This document shows positions 1 to 8,674 of a stretch of 64,000 bases of DNA, piece after piece. The DNA is taken from assembly GCA_021776375.1 (NCBI GenBank), contig JAJFGA010000055.1:1-64000 (forward strand), in the 5' to 3' direction. Each line of letters begins with the position of its first letter. Within the stretch, counting starts at the first letter, position 1. The notes under the pieces were generated by a model. It ran no database searches. It had not been told where the DNA came from and was given only the letters and a program-made list of their open reading frames with translations. The DNA is from Hyphococcus sp. GTDB lineage: Bacteria; Pseudomonadota; Alphaproteobacteria; Caulobacterales; Parvularculaceae. The position numbers and the translations under genes are program-made.

Positions 1-213
1 AAGCGGCAGGCCCATGATGGTGCCGAGCGCCTGGGAGACGCCGCCCGGCGCGCTCTCAGCAATCGCCCCGCCATCAATGCCAACAAGCATCAAAATATCC
101 GCAGTCGAGCGCATGATTGGCTCGCCCTGCTCCAGTGACGCAACCCCGTCCGCGCCCAATAACGCGACCGCAATCGCCACCAATATCCATGCAATAAATC
201 GAAACGCCGCCAT
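1..213 (-). CDS. Small membrane protein, N-terminal part (cut by window edge)
   Basis: The reading frame begins with ATG at 213 on the minus strand and runs off the left edge, giving 71 residues without a stop. Residues about 5-25 form one hydrophobic segment (FIAWILVAIAVALLGADGV), followed by an acidic short stretch and a Gly/Ala-rich part. This looks like an inner-membrane or secreted small protein of unknown function, of a kind common in alphaproteobacteria. The upstream 168 bases separate it from the tRNA. No function is assigned. Confidence 0.5.
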   Translation of the reverse strand, partial: MAAFRFIAWILVAIAVALLGADGVASLEQGEPIMRSTADILMLVGIDGGAIAESAPGGVSQALGTIMGLPL

Positions 214-381
214 TCCGGCCCCCTCATTTTGTCTACTAACTCAAACAGTGCTGGGACCAGAATAACGCGCCCGCGCCCAACCCGCAATCGCTAGGCCCAA
301 ACTCCCAAAAACCGCCAAATTTGACGCCCGCACAGCCTTGCGCGCCCGCCGGGCGTCGCTATAGTCCGCGCTCCTGAAAAC

Positions 382-471
382 GGACAGGTGGCCGAGTGGT
401 CGAAGGCGCACGCTTGGAAAGCGTGTGAGCGTGCAAGCGTTCCGAGGGTTCGAATCCCTCTCTGTCCGCCA
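382..471 (+). tRNA. tRNA-Ser (anticodon GGA)
   Basis: A complete class II tRNA is visible. The acceptor strand at 382-388 pairs with 461-467 (one G-U), the anticodon loop TTGGAAA carries GGA within a GCACGC/GCGTGT stem, and there is a long variable arm as serine tRNAs have. The T arm is GAGGG-TTCGAAT-CCCTC. The discriminator G is at 468 and CCA at 469-471 is encoded. It reads UCC and UCU codons. Confidence 0.96.
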
Positions 472-656
472 GGAATTTCCATCGAACTCACTGGTCAGTT
501 TTCCGTTATTGAAAAGCCCCCGAAGGTCAATGACTTGCGCATGATCTGTCGGCGATTTCGCGAACGAGAGACGGCTGCGGTTGGCCAGCATTCGGGTTTA
601 ATCACCCGAAGTCTCTGGCAGCATTTGAGTGGTTCAAGAAAGTGGACGGAGACCCT

Positions 657-1373
657 TCAGACCAGGTTTTCAAAACCGAGCGCACGGCGTTGCGAACGCC
701 AGTCTCCGCTGATGGATAACGCGTTCAGCTTATTCAATGTCAGATATGCAGGATGACGACCATCGAGAATAGCCTCGATAATATCGGGCGCCAGGAAGAC
801 GAGCCGCAAAGTCTTCCACACATAGCGCTCAGAATAGCCTTCAGTTCTTCCAAGGCTGATCACAGATTTGTATTCGCCAGCTTCAAGTTTTGCGAGCCAG
901 CTGTGAGCAAGTGCGATCGCCTTTATCAGTGGTTCATTGCGCTGGTTTGCTCCATCGTTCTGGATAAGACGGGTGGCAGACTTGCTCGACGCTAGGTCGA
1001 TCGGAACCCGGAGGAGCGATGCGTGACCCTTGGCTTCCGCCAGTTTGATCTCGAGTTCGTCGCGGTGAAGCGTGATCTTCTTTATCGGTCCGACCAACTC
1101 GATTGCATCCGCATCTGAGGGTGAGAGCTTCGCTTGTTCCAATGCGCTAATAACGGCGCCGTCTATTTTTGAGGCGCTGACCCTGCTGATAGAACCGACG
1201 GGCTTTTTTAACCCACGCACCAGTGGCGTACTCACACAGTAGCGATAGATGGTTTTCCCTTTCCGCGCGTGGCTCGGAACCATGCGGGTGCCGGCATTGT
1301 CGTAAAGCAAACCCGAAAGTAACGTGTCCGATTTACCATTTGTTATTGTCCGCTTTATCTGTTTCCTTCCGAC
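657..1373 (-). pseudogene. Serine site-specific recombinase, C-terminal remnant
   Basis: An open frame of about 238 residues without a proper start matches the C-terminal half of large serine recombinases. The segment LLSGLLYDNAGTRM followed by PSHARKGKTIYRYYCVS-like residues is the typical zinc-ribbon-adjacent motif, and a helical tail follows. The N-terminal catalytic resolvase domain with its serine is absent. The frame is closed by a TGA at 1374-1376, just inside a dehydrogenase remnant, so this is a deletion remnant rather than a working enzyme. It lies about 185 bases downstream of tRNA-Ser, but no direct att repeat of the tRNA end was found. Confidence 0.75.
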
Positions 1374-1488
1374 TCAAATTCGGAACCGAACTGATGACTT
1401 CACCGGGTGCCGGGTTGGTCACGACGATGATTTCCGGCCCGTCGATCCATTCGCCGCCAATGTAACAGTCCTCACGGAAAATCAGCTT
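1333..1488 (-). pseudogene. gabD: Succinate-semialdehyde dehydrogenase, N-terminal remnant
   Basis: The minus-strand frame reads KLIFREDCYIGGEWIDG, then VTNPAPGEVISSVPNL and SRKETDKAD before it stops. This is the start of NAD(P)-dependent succinate-semialdehyde dehydrogenases (typically FRxQCYIxGxW and VTNPATGExIGxVP). About 45 residues of roughly 480 remain. Homology ends near 1345, where the recombinase frame takes over, so a deletion has joined the two genes. There is an in-frame TGA just upstream (1489-1491) and no clear ATG, so it is not expected to be expressed. Confidence 0.7.
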
Positions 1489-1561
1489 TCAATCATCAAA
1501 GATATTCTCTATTTAAATTTCGCCCGGCATTACCCGTTTGAGCGAGTTCAGGTCGTCCGCC

Positions 1562-2539
1562 TCATTCGCTAATTTCAGATGATCTGTATGCTGCGGCTCG
1601 CAGAGCCCTGCCTGCGAATGCCAGACATTCTTCAGCGGTTTGTGACACGCCGGTCATGCCTATGAATCCGTGAACGGCGCCAGGATAGCATTTGTAATCG
1701 ACGTCATTGCCGGCCTTGCGCAGGGTATTTGCATAGGCTTCGCCCTCATCGCGCAGAGGGTCAAATCCTGCCGTGATTATGATTGCCGGCGGCAGACCGG
1801 CGTAGCTTGTCGCAAGCAGCGGTGATGCGCGCGGGTTGGTCACGTCGCGGCCGTCGCGCAGATAATTCAACGCCGACCAAAGCATGAGCGGTCTCGTCAA
1901 CCGGTAATCATCGCCAAACGCTGTATGGGAAGCAAACCGCATGGTCATATCCGTTGCCGGATAGAACAATAATTGCCCGGCAACCGGAGGCCCATCCGCG
2001 TCACATGCGGCAATCGCCGCAACCGCGGCCAGATTGCCGCCGGCGCTGTCACCGCCAAGGAACAATTTCGCCGGGTCGGCACCGAGCATGCGAGCGTTGT
2101 CGCTCGCCCACGTCGCGGCGTTGATCGCGTCTTCGACGGCGGCTGGAAATTTATTTTCTGGCGCCAGACGATACCCGATAGAAAGAACAAGCCCATCAAG
2201 CGCGATAGCGAGACGCCGACAGATGTGGTCGTGTGTATCAATCGACCCAAAACTCCACCCGCCTCCATGGAAATAGACCAGTAATGCGGTAGCTTCCGGC
2301 GGCGCGCTGTGTGGCCGGTAAAGACGCGCGGGCAAGATCGTCTCCGGCGTTTCAATGCGAAAATCATTCACGCTCGCCATGTCCGGAGAATTTCCAGCGA
2401 TAAGCGCAACACCGGCGGCGTATTGTTTACGCGCTGCATCAGGCGCCAGCGTATGCAGCTCGGGAAGCTTACTTTTATTTGCAGCTTTAAGGAGTTGCGC
2501 GAACTCTGGTTCGACCTGCGCTGCGTATTTGTCGTTCAT
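1562..2539 (-). CDS. Alpha/beta hydrolase, hormone-sensitive-lipase family esterase
   Basis: A 325-residue cytoplasmic esterase. It carries the HSL-family oxyanion motif HGGGW (91-95), the nucleophile elbow GDSAGG with Ser165, the acid in GFDPLRDE (Asp260) and the base in VHGF (His290). These enzymes hydrolyse short to medium acyl esters. It is the last gene of a minus-strand set with an alcohol dehydrogenase, a second esterase, a TonB receptor and an AraC regulator, which suggests ester hydrolysis followed by alcohol oxidation. The exact substrate cannot be read from sequence. Length is normal for the family. Confidence 0.9.
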   Translation of the reverse strand: MNDKYAAQVEPEFAQLLKAANKSKLPELHTLAPDAARKQYAAGVALIAGNSPDMASVNDFRIETPETILPARLYRPHSAPPEATALLVYFHGGGWSFGSIDTHDHICRRLAIALDGLVLSIGYRLAPENKFPAAVEDAINAATWASDNARMLGADPAKLFLGGDSAGGNLAAVAAIAACDADGPPVAGQLLFYPATDMTMRFASHTAFGDDYRLTRPLMLWSALNYLRDGRDVTNPRASPLLATSYAGLPPAIIITAGFDPLRDEGEAYANTLRKAGNDVDYKCYPGAVHGFIGMTGVSQTAEECLAFAGRALRAAAYRSSEISE

Positions 2540-2543
2540 GGCT

Positions 2544-3668
2544 TCAAAATGTTATAATCTGTCTAATGGTTTCACCAGCGGCCAGTTTGTCGAAGGCGGT
2601 ATTGATGTCGTCTAACGCAATTGTTCCGCTCTTCAATTTATCCACAGGCAATTTTCCCTTACGGTAAAGGTCAATATATACAGGAATGTCGCGCAGCGGG
2701 ACGCAACTTCCAAGATAGCTGCCTTTGAGTTTGCGTTCTTCAGCCACAAGCTGAACTGGTGATAAAGAAAGGCGTTTGTCTGGATGAGGCAAGCCAGCGG
2801 TGATCGTCTCACCACCGCGCCGGGTGACTGCGAATGCAAGTTCCAGTGCCGGTACTGAGCCCGCGGTCTCAATGGCAAAATCGACGCCGCCTAGAGTGAG
2901 ATCACGGATGATTTTTCCGCAGTCGGGGTCGGCTGCACTGACGGCATGATCGGCCCCGAGCTCGAGAGCGGCAGCAAGTTTGTCACCACGCAGATCTACC
3001 GCAATGACGGTGCGCGCGCCGGCTGTTCGCGCCGCGAGAAGGGCGTTGAGCCCGACGCCGCCGAGCCCGATCACGGCAACCGTTGAACCTGCTGAAACGT
3101 TGGCTGTGTTGAGGACGGCGCCGACACCGGTAATGACCGCGCAACCGAATAGGGCAGCTTCCTCGAAAGGCAATTCGGGATCGATCTTTACGGCCGAACG
3201 TCGACTGACGACAGCGTAGCTTGCGAAAGCGGAAACGCCGAGGTGGTGGTGCACTGGCTCACCGTTAAGGTTGAGCCGTCGTCCACCGCCTAAAAGTTCT
3301 CCGGTTTGATTTGTCGCCGCCCCTGGCTCGCACAATGCGGGCCGACCTTCCGCACATGGTACACAAGCGCCGCAGCTTGGCACAAACACCAGCACAACAT
3401 GATCGCCCGTGGCAAGATCATGAACGCCTGGCCCTGTTTCTCTTACGACTCCCGCCGCTTCGTGCCCAAGCGCCATCGGCACCGGGCGCGGACGTGCGCC
3501 GTTGATCACCGATAGATCTGAATGACAAAGGCCCGCCGCCTTGATCTCGACAAGGATCTCGCCTTCGCCAGGCGGCTCGAGATCAAGTGTTTCAACATTC
3601 AACGGTCTTGATTGCGCGAACGGTCCCGCCGCGCCAATTTCATGAAGCACTGCCGCCTTGATCTTCAC
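2544..3668 (-). CDS. Zinc-dependent alcohol dehydrogenase (MDR superfamily)
   Basis: A 374-residue medium-chain dehydrogenase. Catalytic zinc ligands are visible in GLCHSD (Cys48) and GHE (His69-Glu70), and the structural zinc lobe is C99-x2-C102-x2-C105-x7-C113. The NAD-binding glycine motif GLGGVG lies near 198-203. The layout resembles class III-like or NDMA-type alcohol dehydrogenases that act on primary alcohols or on aldehydes. It sits 4 bases from the downstream esterase and 15 from the upstream one, so all three are probably co-transcribed. It would oxidise the alcohol released by the neighbouring esterases (inference). Confidence 0.9.
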   Translation of the reverse strand: MKIKAAVLHEIGAAGPFAQSRPLNVETLDLEPPGEGEILVEIKAAGLCHSDLSVINGARPRPVPMALGHEAAGVVRETGPGVHDLATGDHVVLVFVPSCGACVPCAEGRPALCEPGAATNQTGELLGGGRRLNLNGEPVHHHLGVSAFASYAVVSRRSAVKIDPELPFEEAALFGCAVITGVGAVLNTANVSAGSTVAVIGLGGVGLNALLAARTAGARTVIAVDLRGDKLAAALELGADHAVSAADPDCGKIIRDLTLGGVDFAIETAGSVPALELAFAVTRRGGETITAGLPHPDKRLSLSPVQLVAEERKLKGSYLGSCVPLRDIPVYIDLYRKGKLPVDKLKSGTIALDDINTAFDKLAAGETIRQIITF

Positions 3669-3683
3669 ATTTAATCCCTTTCT

Positions 3684-4652
3684 TCAAAGACGGCGCTTTA
3701 TCCACGCTGCGGTGTCGTGAAGTCCGGTCCGGCCTATCTTAAGGGCCCCGGAGTAAGACATGAATCCGTGTATCGTCGTGTGGTAACAACGAAACTCGAC
3801 CGGCGTACCGGCGTCGCCGAGGCGGTCCGCAAATGTTTTGCATTCGTCGCGCAAAGGATCGAAGCCGCCAACAATCACAAGCGCTGGCGCGAGCCCATTG
3901 AGATTTTCGACATTGAGCGGGCTCGCCAGCGGCGAGGCGGCGTCTTCGGAATCGTTAAGATAAAGTTCCACCGTCCAGGCGATGCTCGCTTGCGAGATGT
4001 AATAATCGCCGCCGCCAAATTCAGTACGCGAAGGATAGCTTCGTCCCCCATCTAGCGCGAGCACCGGATAAAGAAGAATTTGCCCGGCTAGAGGTATTCC
4101 TTTATCGCGTGCGCGAATGGCGGCCAACGCGGCGAAGTTGCCGCCGGCGCTGTCGCCCATGACCGCAATGCGGTTTGCATCGACGCCGATCGATTGCGCT
4201 TTCGTTGCAAGCCATTCTAGCGCTGTGAAGCAATCATTGAGGCCTGCTGGAAACTTGCGTTCCGGCGACAAGCGGTACTCTACGCTGATTACTTGGGCAG
4301 ATGTCTTCCACGCCAAAAAGCGGCAGAAATTGTCGTAAGATCCAACGTCGCCGAGCGCCCAGCCGCCGCCATGAAAAAACAAGATCGCCGGCGCTTTGCT
4401 AACTAAGCGCCTTTTCCCCGAATAGATTCGCAGTGCAACAGAACCGTCGTCGCCGTCAATTTTGAGATCTTCGACCTTGAAAAGACGGCGAAAAGATTCT
4501 CCCGCTCCAAGGTATAGCTCTTTGAGGCTTTGGCGCGCATCAGCGAGCGACATTTCTTCAAGCGGCGGTCCTTCAGCGGTATTTGCACGATCAAGAAACG
4601 CCTTAGAGTCCCGATCAAGCTTTGTTGCAACCGCTGTAGCCTTAAAAGACAC
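3684..4652 (-). CDS. Second HSL-family alpha/beta hydrolase
   Basis: An esterase related to the one at 1562-2539. With the GTG start at 4652 it has 322 residues, HGGGW at 94-98, GDSAGG with Ser168, Asp265 in GFDPLRDE and His295 in IHGF. The frame stays open to an ATG at 4760, but the extra 36 residues are the antiparallel-frame shadow of the TonB receptor C-terminus, so a start at or after the receptor stop is preferred. The GTG overlaps that stop. An ATG further in would lose about 33 residues. The two esterases may process different ester bonds of one imported compound. Confidence 0.86.
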   Translation of the reverse strand: MSFKATAVATKLDRDSKAFLDRANTAEGPPLEEMSLADARQSLKELYLGAGESFRRLFKVEDLKIDGDDGSVALRIYSGKRRLVSKAPAILFFHGGGWALGDVGSYDNFCRFLAWKTSAQVISVEYRLSPERKFPAGLNDCFTALEWLATKAQSIGVDANRIAVMGDSAGGNFAALAAIRARDKGIPLAGQILLYPVLALDGGRSYPSRTEFGGGDYYISQASIAWTVELYLNDSEDAASPLASPLNVENLNGLAPALVIVGGFDPLRDECKTFADRLGDAGTPVEFRCYHTTIHGFMSYSGALKIGRTGLHDTAAWIKRRL

Positions 4653-6831
4653 GCGAGACTTGCAGCCCCCATGTGCGCGGCGGCGCGAGGAAGCCTTCGG
4701 GTTTGCCAGCTTCAACGCCCGATTCAAGAATGTTGAGGAAATAGGTTTCGTCAAAGGCATTCTTCACGAATACTGCGAAACGCCACATCTCGTCATTGTC
4801 TTGAAGGGACAAACGGGCGTTGACGAGGTTAAACGATTCCTGTGCCGAGAGATCGCGGTTAAAGGGTGTGAAAAAACTCTTTCCCTGATACTGGTAATCG
4901 ACACGCAGACTTGCCGTCCCCCAATTGCCGGCTGGCGCATCGAATTGAGCGCCAACATTGGCGGTAAACTCAGGCGACCGAGTGAGCCTGTTGCCGGCTA
5001 GGTCAATTGTGCCAAGTCCAGGATTGCTCGGGTCTTCAGTAAGAAACTGATCAAACTCAGCATTGAGGTACGACAGGCCGGCGTTGAATTCGAAGAATTC
5101 ATTGGGGCGTGTAACGAACTCAAATTCACCACCCCAGATCGTTGCGTCGGCGGCGTTGGTGATGACGCCGGCGTTGTTTTCCAGCTTCGAAACCTGCAAA
5201 TCAGTATAATCATAATAGAAGAAGGAAAGGTTTGCTTGGGCGCGATTTTCCGCGAATTGCGTTTTCAAACCCCCTTCGTATGACCAGACGAATTCCGGGT
5301 CGAAATTGCTTTGAAATCCGTTGAACGTAAAGCCGCCCGATTTAAAACCGCGCGTCGCGCTGGCGTAAAGAAGTGCATTGTCATTGAGGGAATATTCTAA
5401 TGCAAATCGCGGCGTCAGTGCGTCCGAGTCTTGATTGAGATCCTGCATCAGCGGCGGAATGAAGCCGAAGTCGGAAAACTGATCGGCTTCTTTGTCCTCT
5501 GTACTGTAACGCAGGCCCGCGGTTACGTTAAGCTGCGACGAAAGAGCATATGTCGCCTGGCCAAACACGGCAAAAGCATTGGTTTTGATATCTGCGATGT
5601 GGAGGATATCAAATCCAAAACCTGGTATCGGTATGAAAATCTCCTGATGACCGTCATCGTGGAAATAATAGCCACCGATAATCCAGTCGAGGGCGCTTTC
5701 CGAATTCGAGGCGAGCCTTATTTCCTGTGTGAATTGTTCAGAATCGTTCGCGTCCTCAAAATTCTGGAAAGTGATATCGACCGCGTCTCCGTCAAACGCT
5801 GCAAAGAAATCGACATTACGATAGGATGATACGGAGGTGAGCGTGGCGCCGGAAAAATCCCAGTTTAATATGCCGGTAACCCCATATTGATCCTGATGCT
5901 CTTCAACTGGCGACTCTTGCGCGACGTCGCGCAATCCCGGCGGGTCGAACGCGCCGTTCAGCCCCTCGAACAGGTCTGAAAATTCAAGTTGCTTAAAGGG
6001 CGCCGGTTTTGAATCATCGATTGAAAACTCGCCAATAATATCAATTGTGACATCGTCATTTGGCAAAAACCGTAAACGCGCACGGCCCATTGTAAGGTCT
6101 TCAGTATCTAGCGATTCACCAGTCAAGAGGTTTTCCGCAAACCCATCGCGATCGCTTTTTACAAAACTCACACGCGCCAGCACTTTATCCGACAATGGGC
6201 CGCTGATGACGCCGCCATATCGAAATCTATCGTGACTTCCATATTGGAAATCCGCCTTCGCATAAAATTCTTCTGTCGGCGCATTGGAGATAATATTAAT
6301 GGAGCCGCCGGTCGCGTTCCGCCCGTAGAGCGTGCCTTGCGGCCCGCGTAAAACTTCAACGCGCTCAACATCATGCAGGTCGAAATTCGCCGCAGATGTA
6401 CGCGCAATATAGGCGCCATCAGCGTGAACCGCGACGCCCGGATCGCCGCCCACGGTTAAATTCTCCGTCCCGATGCCGCGAATATATACCTTCCCAACAA
6501 TTTCCTTGTTGACGATGACGCCCGGCGTCTGCAAGCCGATATCGTAAATGTCTTCAATGACAGAACGCTGCAGGGCTTCTGAGTCATAGGCGGTAATTGA
6601 AATTGGCGTACGTTGAACGCTCACCTCTCTTTTTTCCGCTGTGACAATGATTTGATCAACGCTGGCTTTGGTGGAGGCTCCGGTATTGTCTTGACCAGCG
6701 GCGGGCGCGGTCATCAACGACATCACGGCCGTCGTACACAATAACGCCGAAAGAACACTGGCGCGCATTTTTTTATTTTCTCGCACAGCAGTTGCTATTT
6801 TTGCTTCGGCCTGCGTTTTGAAATGAACCAT
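4642..6831 (-). CDS. TonB-dependent outer-membrane receptor
   Basis: A 729-residue receptor. The ATG at 6831 is chosen because GGGAGGGTGAA precedes it; the upstream frame to 6912 has no such site. An export signal ends at about APAAGQ, a TonB-box-like QIIVTAEKRE follows, then the plug (PGVIVN, VYIRGIGTEN, VEVLRGPQGTLYGRNATGG) and a 22-strand barrel ending in VSRVF with C-terminal Phe. Such receptors without a CarboxypepD cap and next to catabolic enzymes usually import hydrophobic or plant-type compounds rather than siderophores. It heads the esterase/dehydrogenase set and follows the AraC regulator, which likely controls it. Confidence 0.93.
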   Translation of the reverse strand: MVHFKTQAEAKIATAVRENKKMRASVLSALLCTTAVMSLMTAPAAGQDNTGASTKASVDQIIVTAEKREVSVQRTPISITAYDSEALQRSVIEDIYDIGLQTPGVIVNKEIVGKVYIRGIGTENLTVGGDPGVAVHADGAYIARTSAANFDLHDVERVEVLRGPQGTLYGRNATGGSINIISNAPTEEFYAKADFQYGSHDRFRYGGVISGPLSDKVLARVSFVKSDRDGFAENLLTGESLDTEDLTMGRARLRFLPNDDVTIDIIGEFSIDDSKPAPFKQLEFSDLFEGLNGAFDPPGLRDVAQESPVEEHQDQYGVTGILNWDFSGATLTSVSSYRNVDFFAAFDGDAVDITFQNFEDANDSEQFTQEIRLASNSESALDWIIGGYYFHDDGHQEIFIPIPGFGFDILHIADIKTNAFAVFGQATYALSSQLNVTAGLRYSTEDKEADQFSDFGFIPPLMQDLNQDSDALTPRFALEYSLNDNALLYASATRGFKSGGFTFNGFQSNFDPEFVWSYEGGLKTQFAENRAQANLSFFYYDYTDLQVSKLENNAGVITNAADATIWGGEFEFVTRPNEFFEFNAGLSYLNAEFDQFLTEDPSNPGLGTIDLAGNRLTRSPEFTANVGAQFDAPAGNWGTASLRVDYQYQGKSFFTPFNRDLSAQESFNLVNARLSLQDNDEMWRFAVFVKNAFDETYFLNILESGVEAGKPEGFLAPPRTWGLQVSRVF

Positions 6832-6977
6832 TTCACCCTCCCATGCCACCCATTCTGATTTTGCGGATTTTGGGCGCTGGACAATTAGGTATTGACTGTC
6901 TTCTTGAAACAAGGACGCTTTAATTCAATATTGGGGGGGACATTTTAGCTCATACGATTGAAAAAACCGCATTGGTT

Positions 6978-8090
6978 TTATCCGCGCTGCAAATATCGCC
7001 GATATTCTACCGGCGGCATTCCAAACCAATTTTTGCACGCTCTGCGAAAGCTGCGCTCATCGGAAAATCCGAGTTCGACCGCTAAATCTGCGAAAGGCCG
7101 GTCTGTCTGCAACATGGCTTCGGCCTGCCGGCGGCGCGCTTGATTTGCGATCTCACGGTAATTGACGCCTTCTTCCGCGAGGCGACGACGAAGTGTGGCT
7201 ATGCTCAATCCCAGACGCCCGGCTATGATCGATTCAGACATGTGCGTTGTTGCAAGCATATTCGCAACACGATCTGTCGTCGGCGTCAGCGGCTCTGCAT
7301 CTGGCCTTGTGATTTGTGAAAGCGTCAATTCCCGTACGAACTGATCGACAACGACAGACCCCCAGCGACCAAGCTTGACGGGGAGTAACGGTGCGTGTGC
7401 ATCTGACGCATTGTAGTAAATTGTAACCCCAACACCTTCGCGGCGGACCGGACGTCCCAGGGTTGTTGCAAAGGTTGTTTCAACGCCGATTGGAGGCGCC
7501 GCCGCACGCAAATGCGAGATTTGAACTTTTTCCCCTGTAACCCATCGAAGGGCGCAGTGAATTACGACCGCATAGACTTCATGGTAGATCTCTTGGATGG
7601 GGTCAATTTCTCCATGTAATTTAACAGACAGCTCAAGGTGTTTTCGTTTGAGTTGCGCTTTGATTTCTAGGTCCGGCCGAAGCAAATTCGATGCGCCAAT
7701 AAAACGCTTCAACGCGCCAAAAGCATCGGCGCCGTGACTCATTATTCCGACATGAAGATCAAATTGGCCGGGCGGAATAGGTTCCGGCGCAAAGCCATGG
7801 GATTCATCCTTAATTCGGCGGATGCGGTTTCGCATTTGCATCCATGCGCGAAGAACTCCGATGTCGCCTTTCAAGTCGCGGGGAATGGGCCAGTCAGGCT
7901 CTCCGGACGATCTTCGTCGGACTGTTTCTCGGGCCCGGTCGTCGCCGAGGATGGCCGCTACATAGAATTTTGGCAAACGGGGGAGGCCCGCGTTGCCAAT
8001 GGCTTTCGCTTGCTTTGGGCTCTTGTCAATTATTGACCGTTGCGATGGCACAGCAAACTCGCGTATCGGTGACGGATGATCCTCAGTCAC
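6978..8090 (-). CDS. AraC-family transcriptional regulator (arabinose-binding-like N domain)
   Basis: A 370-residue regulator with GTG start at 8090. The N-terminal roughly 240 residues resemble the ligand-binding domain of OruR/ArgR-like AraC proteins. The C-terminal about 100 residues hold the double helix-turn-helix (IAGRLGLSIATLRRRLAEEG and FADLAVELGFSDERSFRRACKNW, then GMPPVEYRR). It lies upstream of, and on the same strand as, the TonB receptor and esterases. By context it is the activator of that locus, responding to the imported compound or a product. The 146 bases to the receptor ATG would hold the controlled promoter. Confidence 0.9.
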   Translation of the reverse strand: MTEDHPSPIREFAVPSQRSIIDKSPKQAKAIGNAGLPRLPKFYVAAILGDDRARETVRRRSSGEPDWPIPRDLKGDIGVLRAWMQMRNRIRRIKDESHGFAPEPIPPGQFDLHVGIMSHGADAFGALKRFIGASNLLRPDLEIKAQLKRKHLELSVKLHGEIDPIQEIYHEVYAVVIHCALRWVTGEKVQISHLRAAAPPIGVETTFATTLGRPVRREGVGVTIYYNASDAHAPLLPVKLGRWGSVVVDQFVRELTLSQITRPDAEPLTPTTDRVANMLATTHMSESIIAGRLGLSIATLRRRLAEEGVNYREIANQARRRQAEAMLQTDRPFADLAVELGFSDERSFRRACKNWFGMPPVEYRRYLQRG

Positions 8091-8674
8091 GACCTTGGAG
8101 TGCGTCAGCTTTATGATCCAATGTCAACTCAATAGTTCTCACTGCCACCGCGAAGATGAGTGTGTCGAATTTGAAGCGAAGCATCAAATTTATCGGCCAT
8201 GAATAAATTGTGGTGGGGCAATGTTATTCGTTCGTATATCAGCATTTTTACTGAGGCTAACTGAGAATGTTCTGGCGTGAACGGCCTCTTTTGGGAACTT
8301 TTGCGAAGAACGCATAGTTTTTCTTATGTCCACCTCCAAAAGCAGACATAGGTGTTGTGAAAGCTTAATTCGCGATGGAACAAATACTTGTACTACCCAA
8401 AACTATATCCGCGTGCGTTATGAGAGCAAACGCAGGAACACTGAGCATGCCGCAGGTTTTGTGACGACACGACACCTTGACGTGGCTAACGCTCAAGGTT
8501 CAGGATCTAAACTGACAAAAGCCGTGATCAGTATCAGTTGTGTAGAAAATGAATCTGAATACGGAAGAACATCTAATGACTCTAGCGGCCAAGTAGGTAG
8601 CGGGTCGTGTCCTTTGTGTCTCTTCGATGGTATGCGTGCACAGCAAGACATTGGAAGCAAACAGGGAGCAAAGC
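8091..8674 (+). other. Intergenic region between divergent AraC gene and exported-protein operon
   Basis: No convincing gene is present; the open frames here are low-complexity and unlike proteins. It must hold the promoters of the minus-strand regulator and the plus-strand operon. One short inverted repeat, AATTTGA-N9-TCAAATT at 8168-8190, is centred about 90 bases from the regulator start and could be an operator. No -35/-10 pair is strong enough to call. Confidence 0.3.

Noticed and set aside
388-756. 122-codon plus-strand open frame across the tRNA
   Set aside because: It is the tRNA-Ser read as protein plus downstream noise; no ribosome site or protein-like texture.
382-1560. Integration site of a genomic island at tRNA-Ser
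   Set aside because: No repeat of the tRNA 3' end was found further along, and the nearby enzyme is a serine recombinase, which does not usually target tRNA genes.
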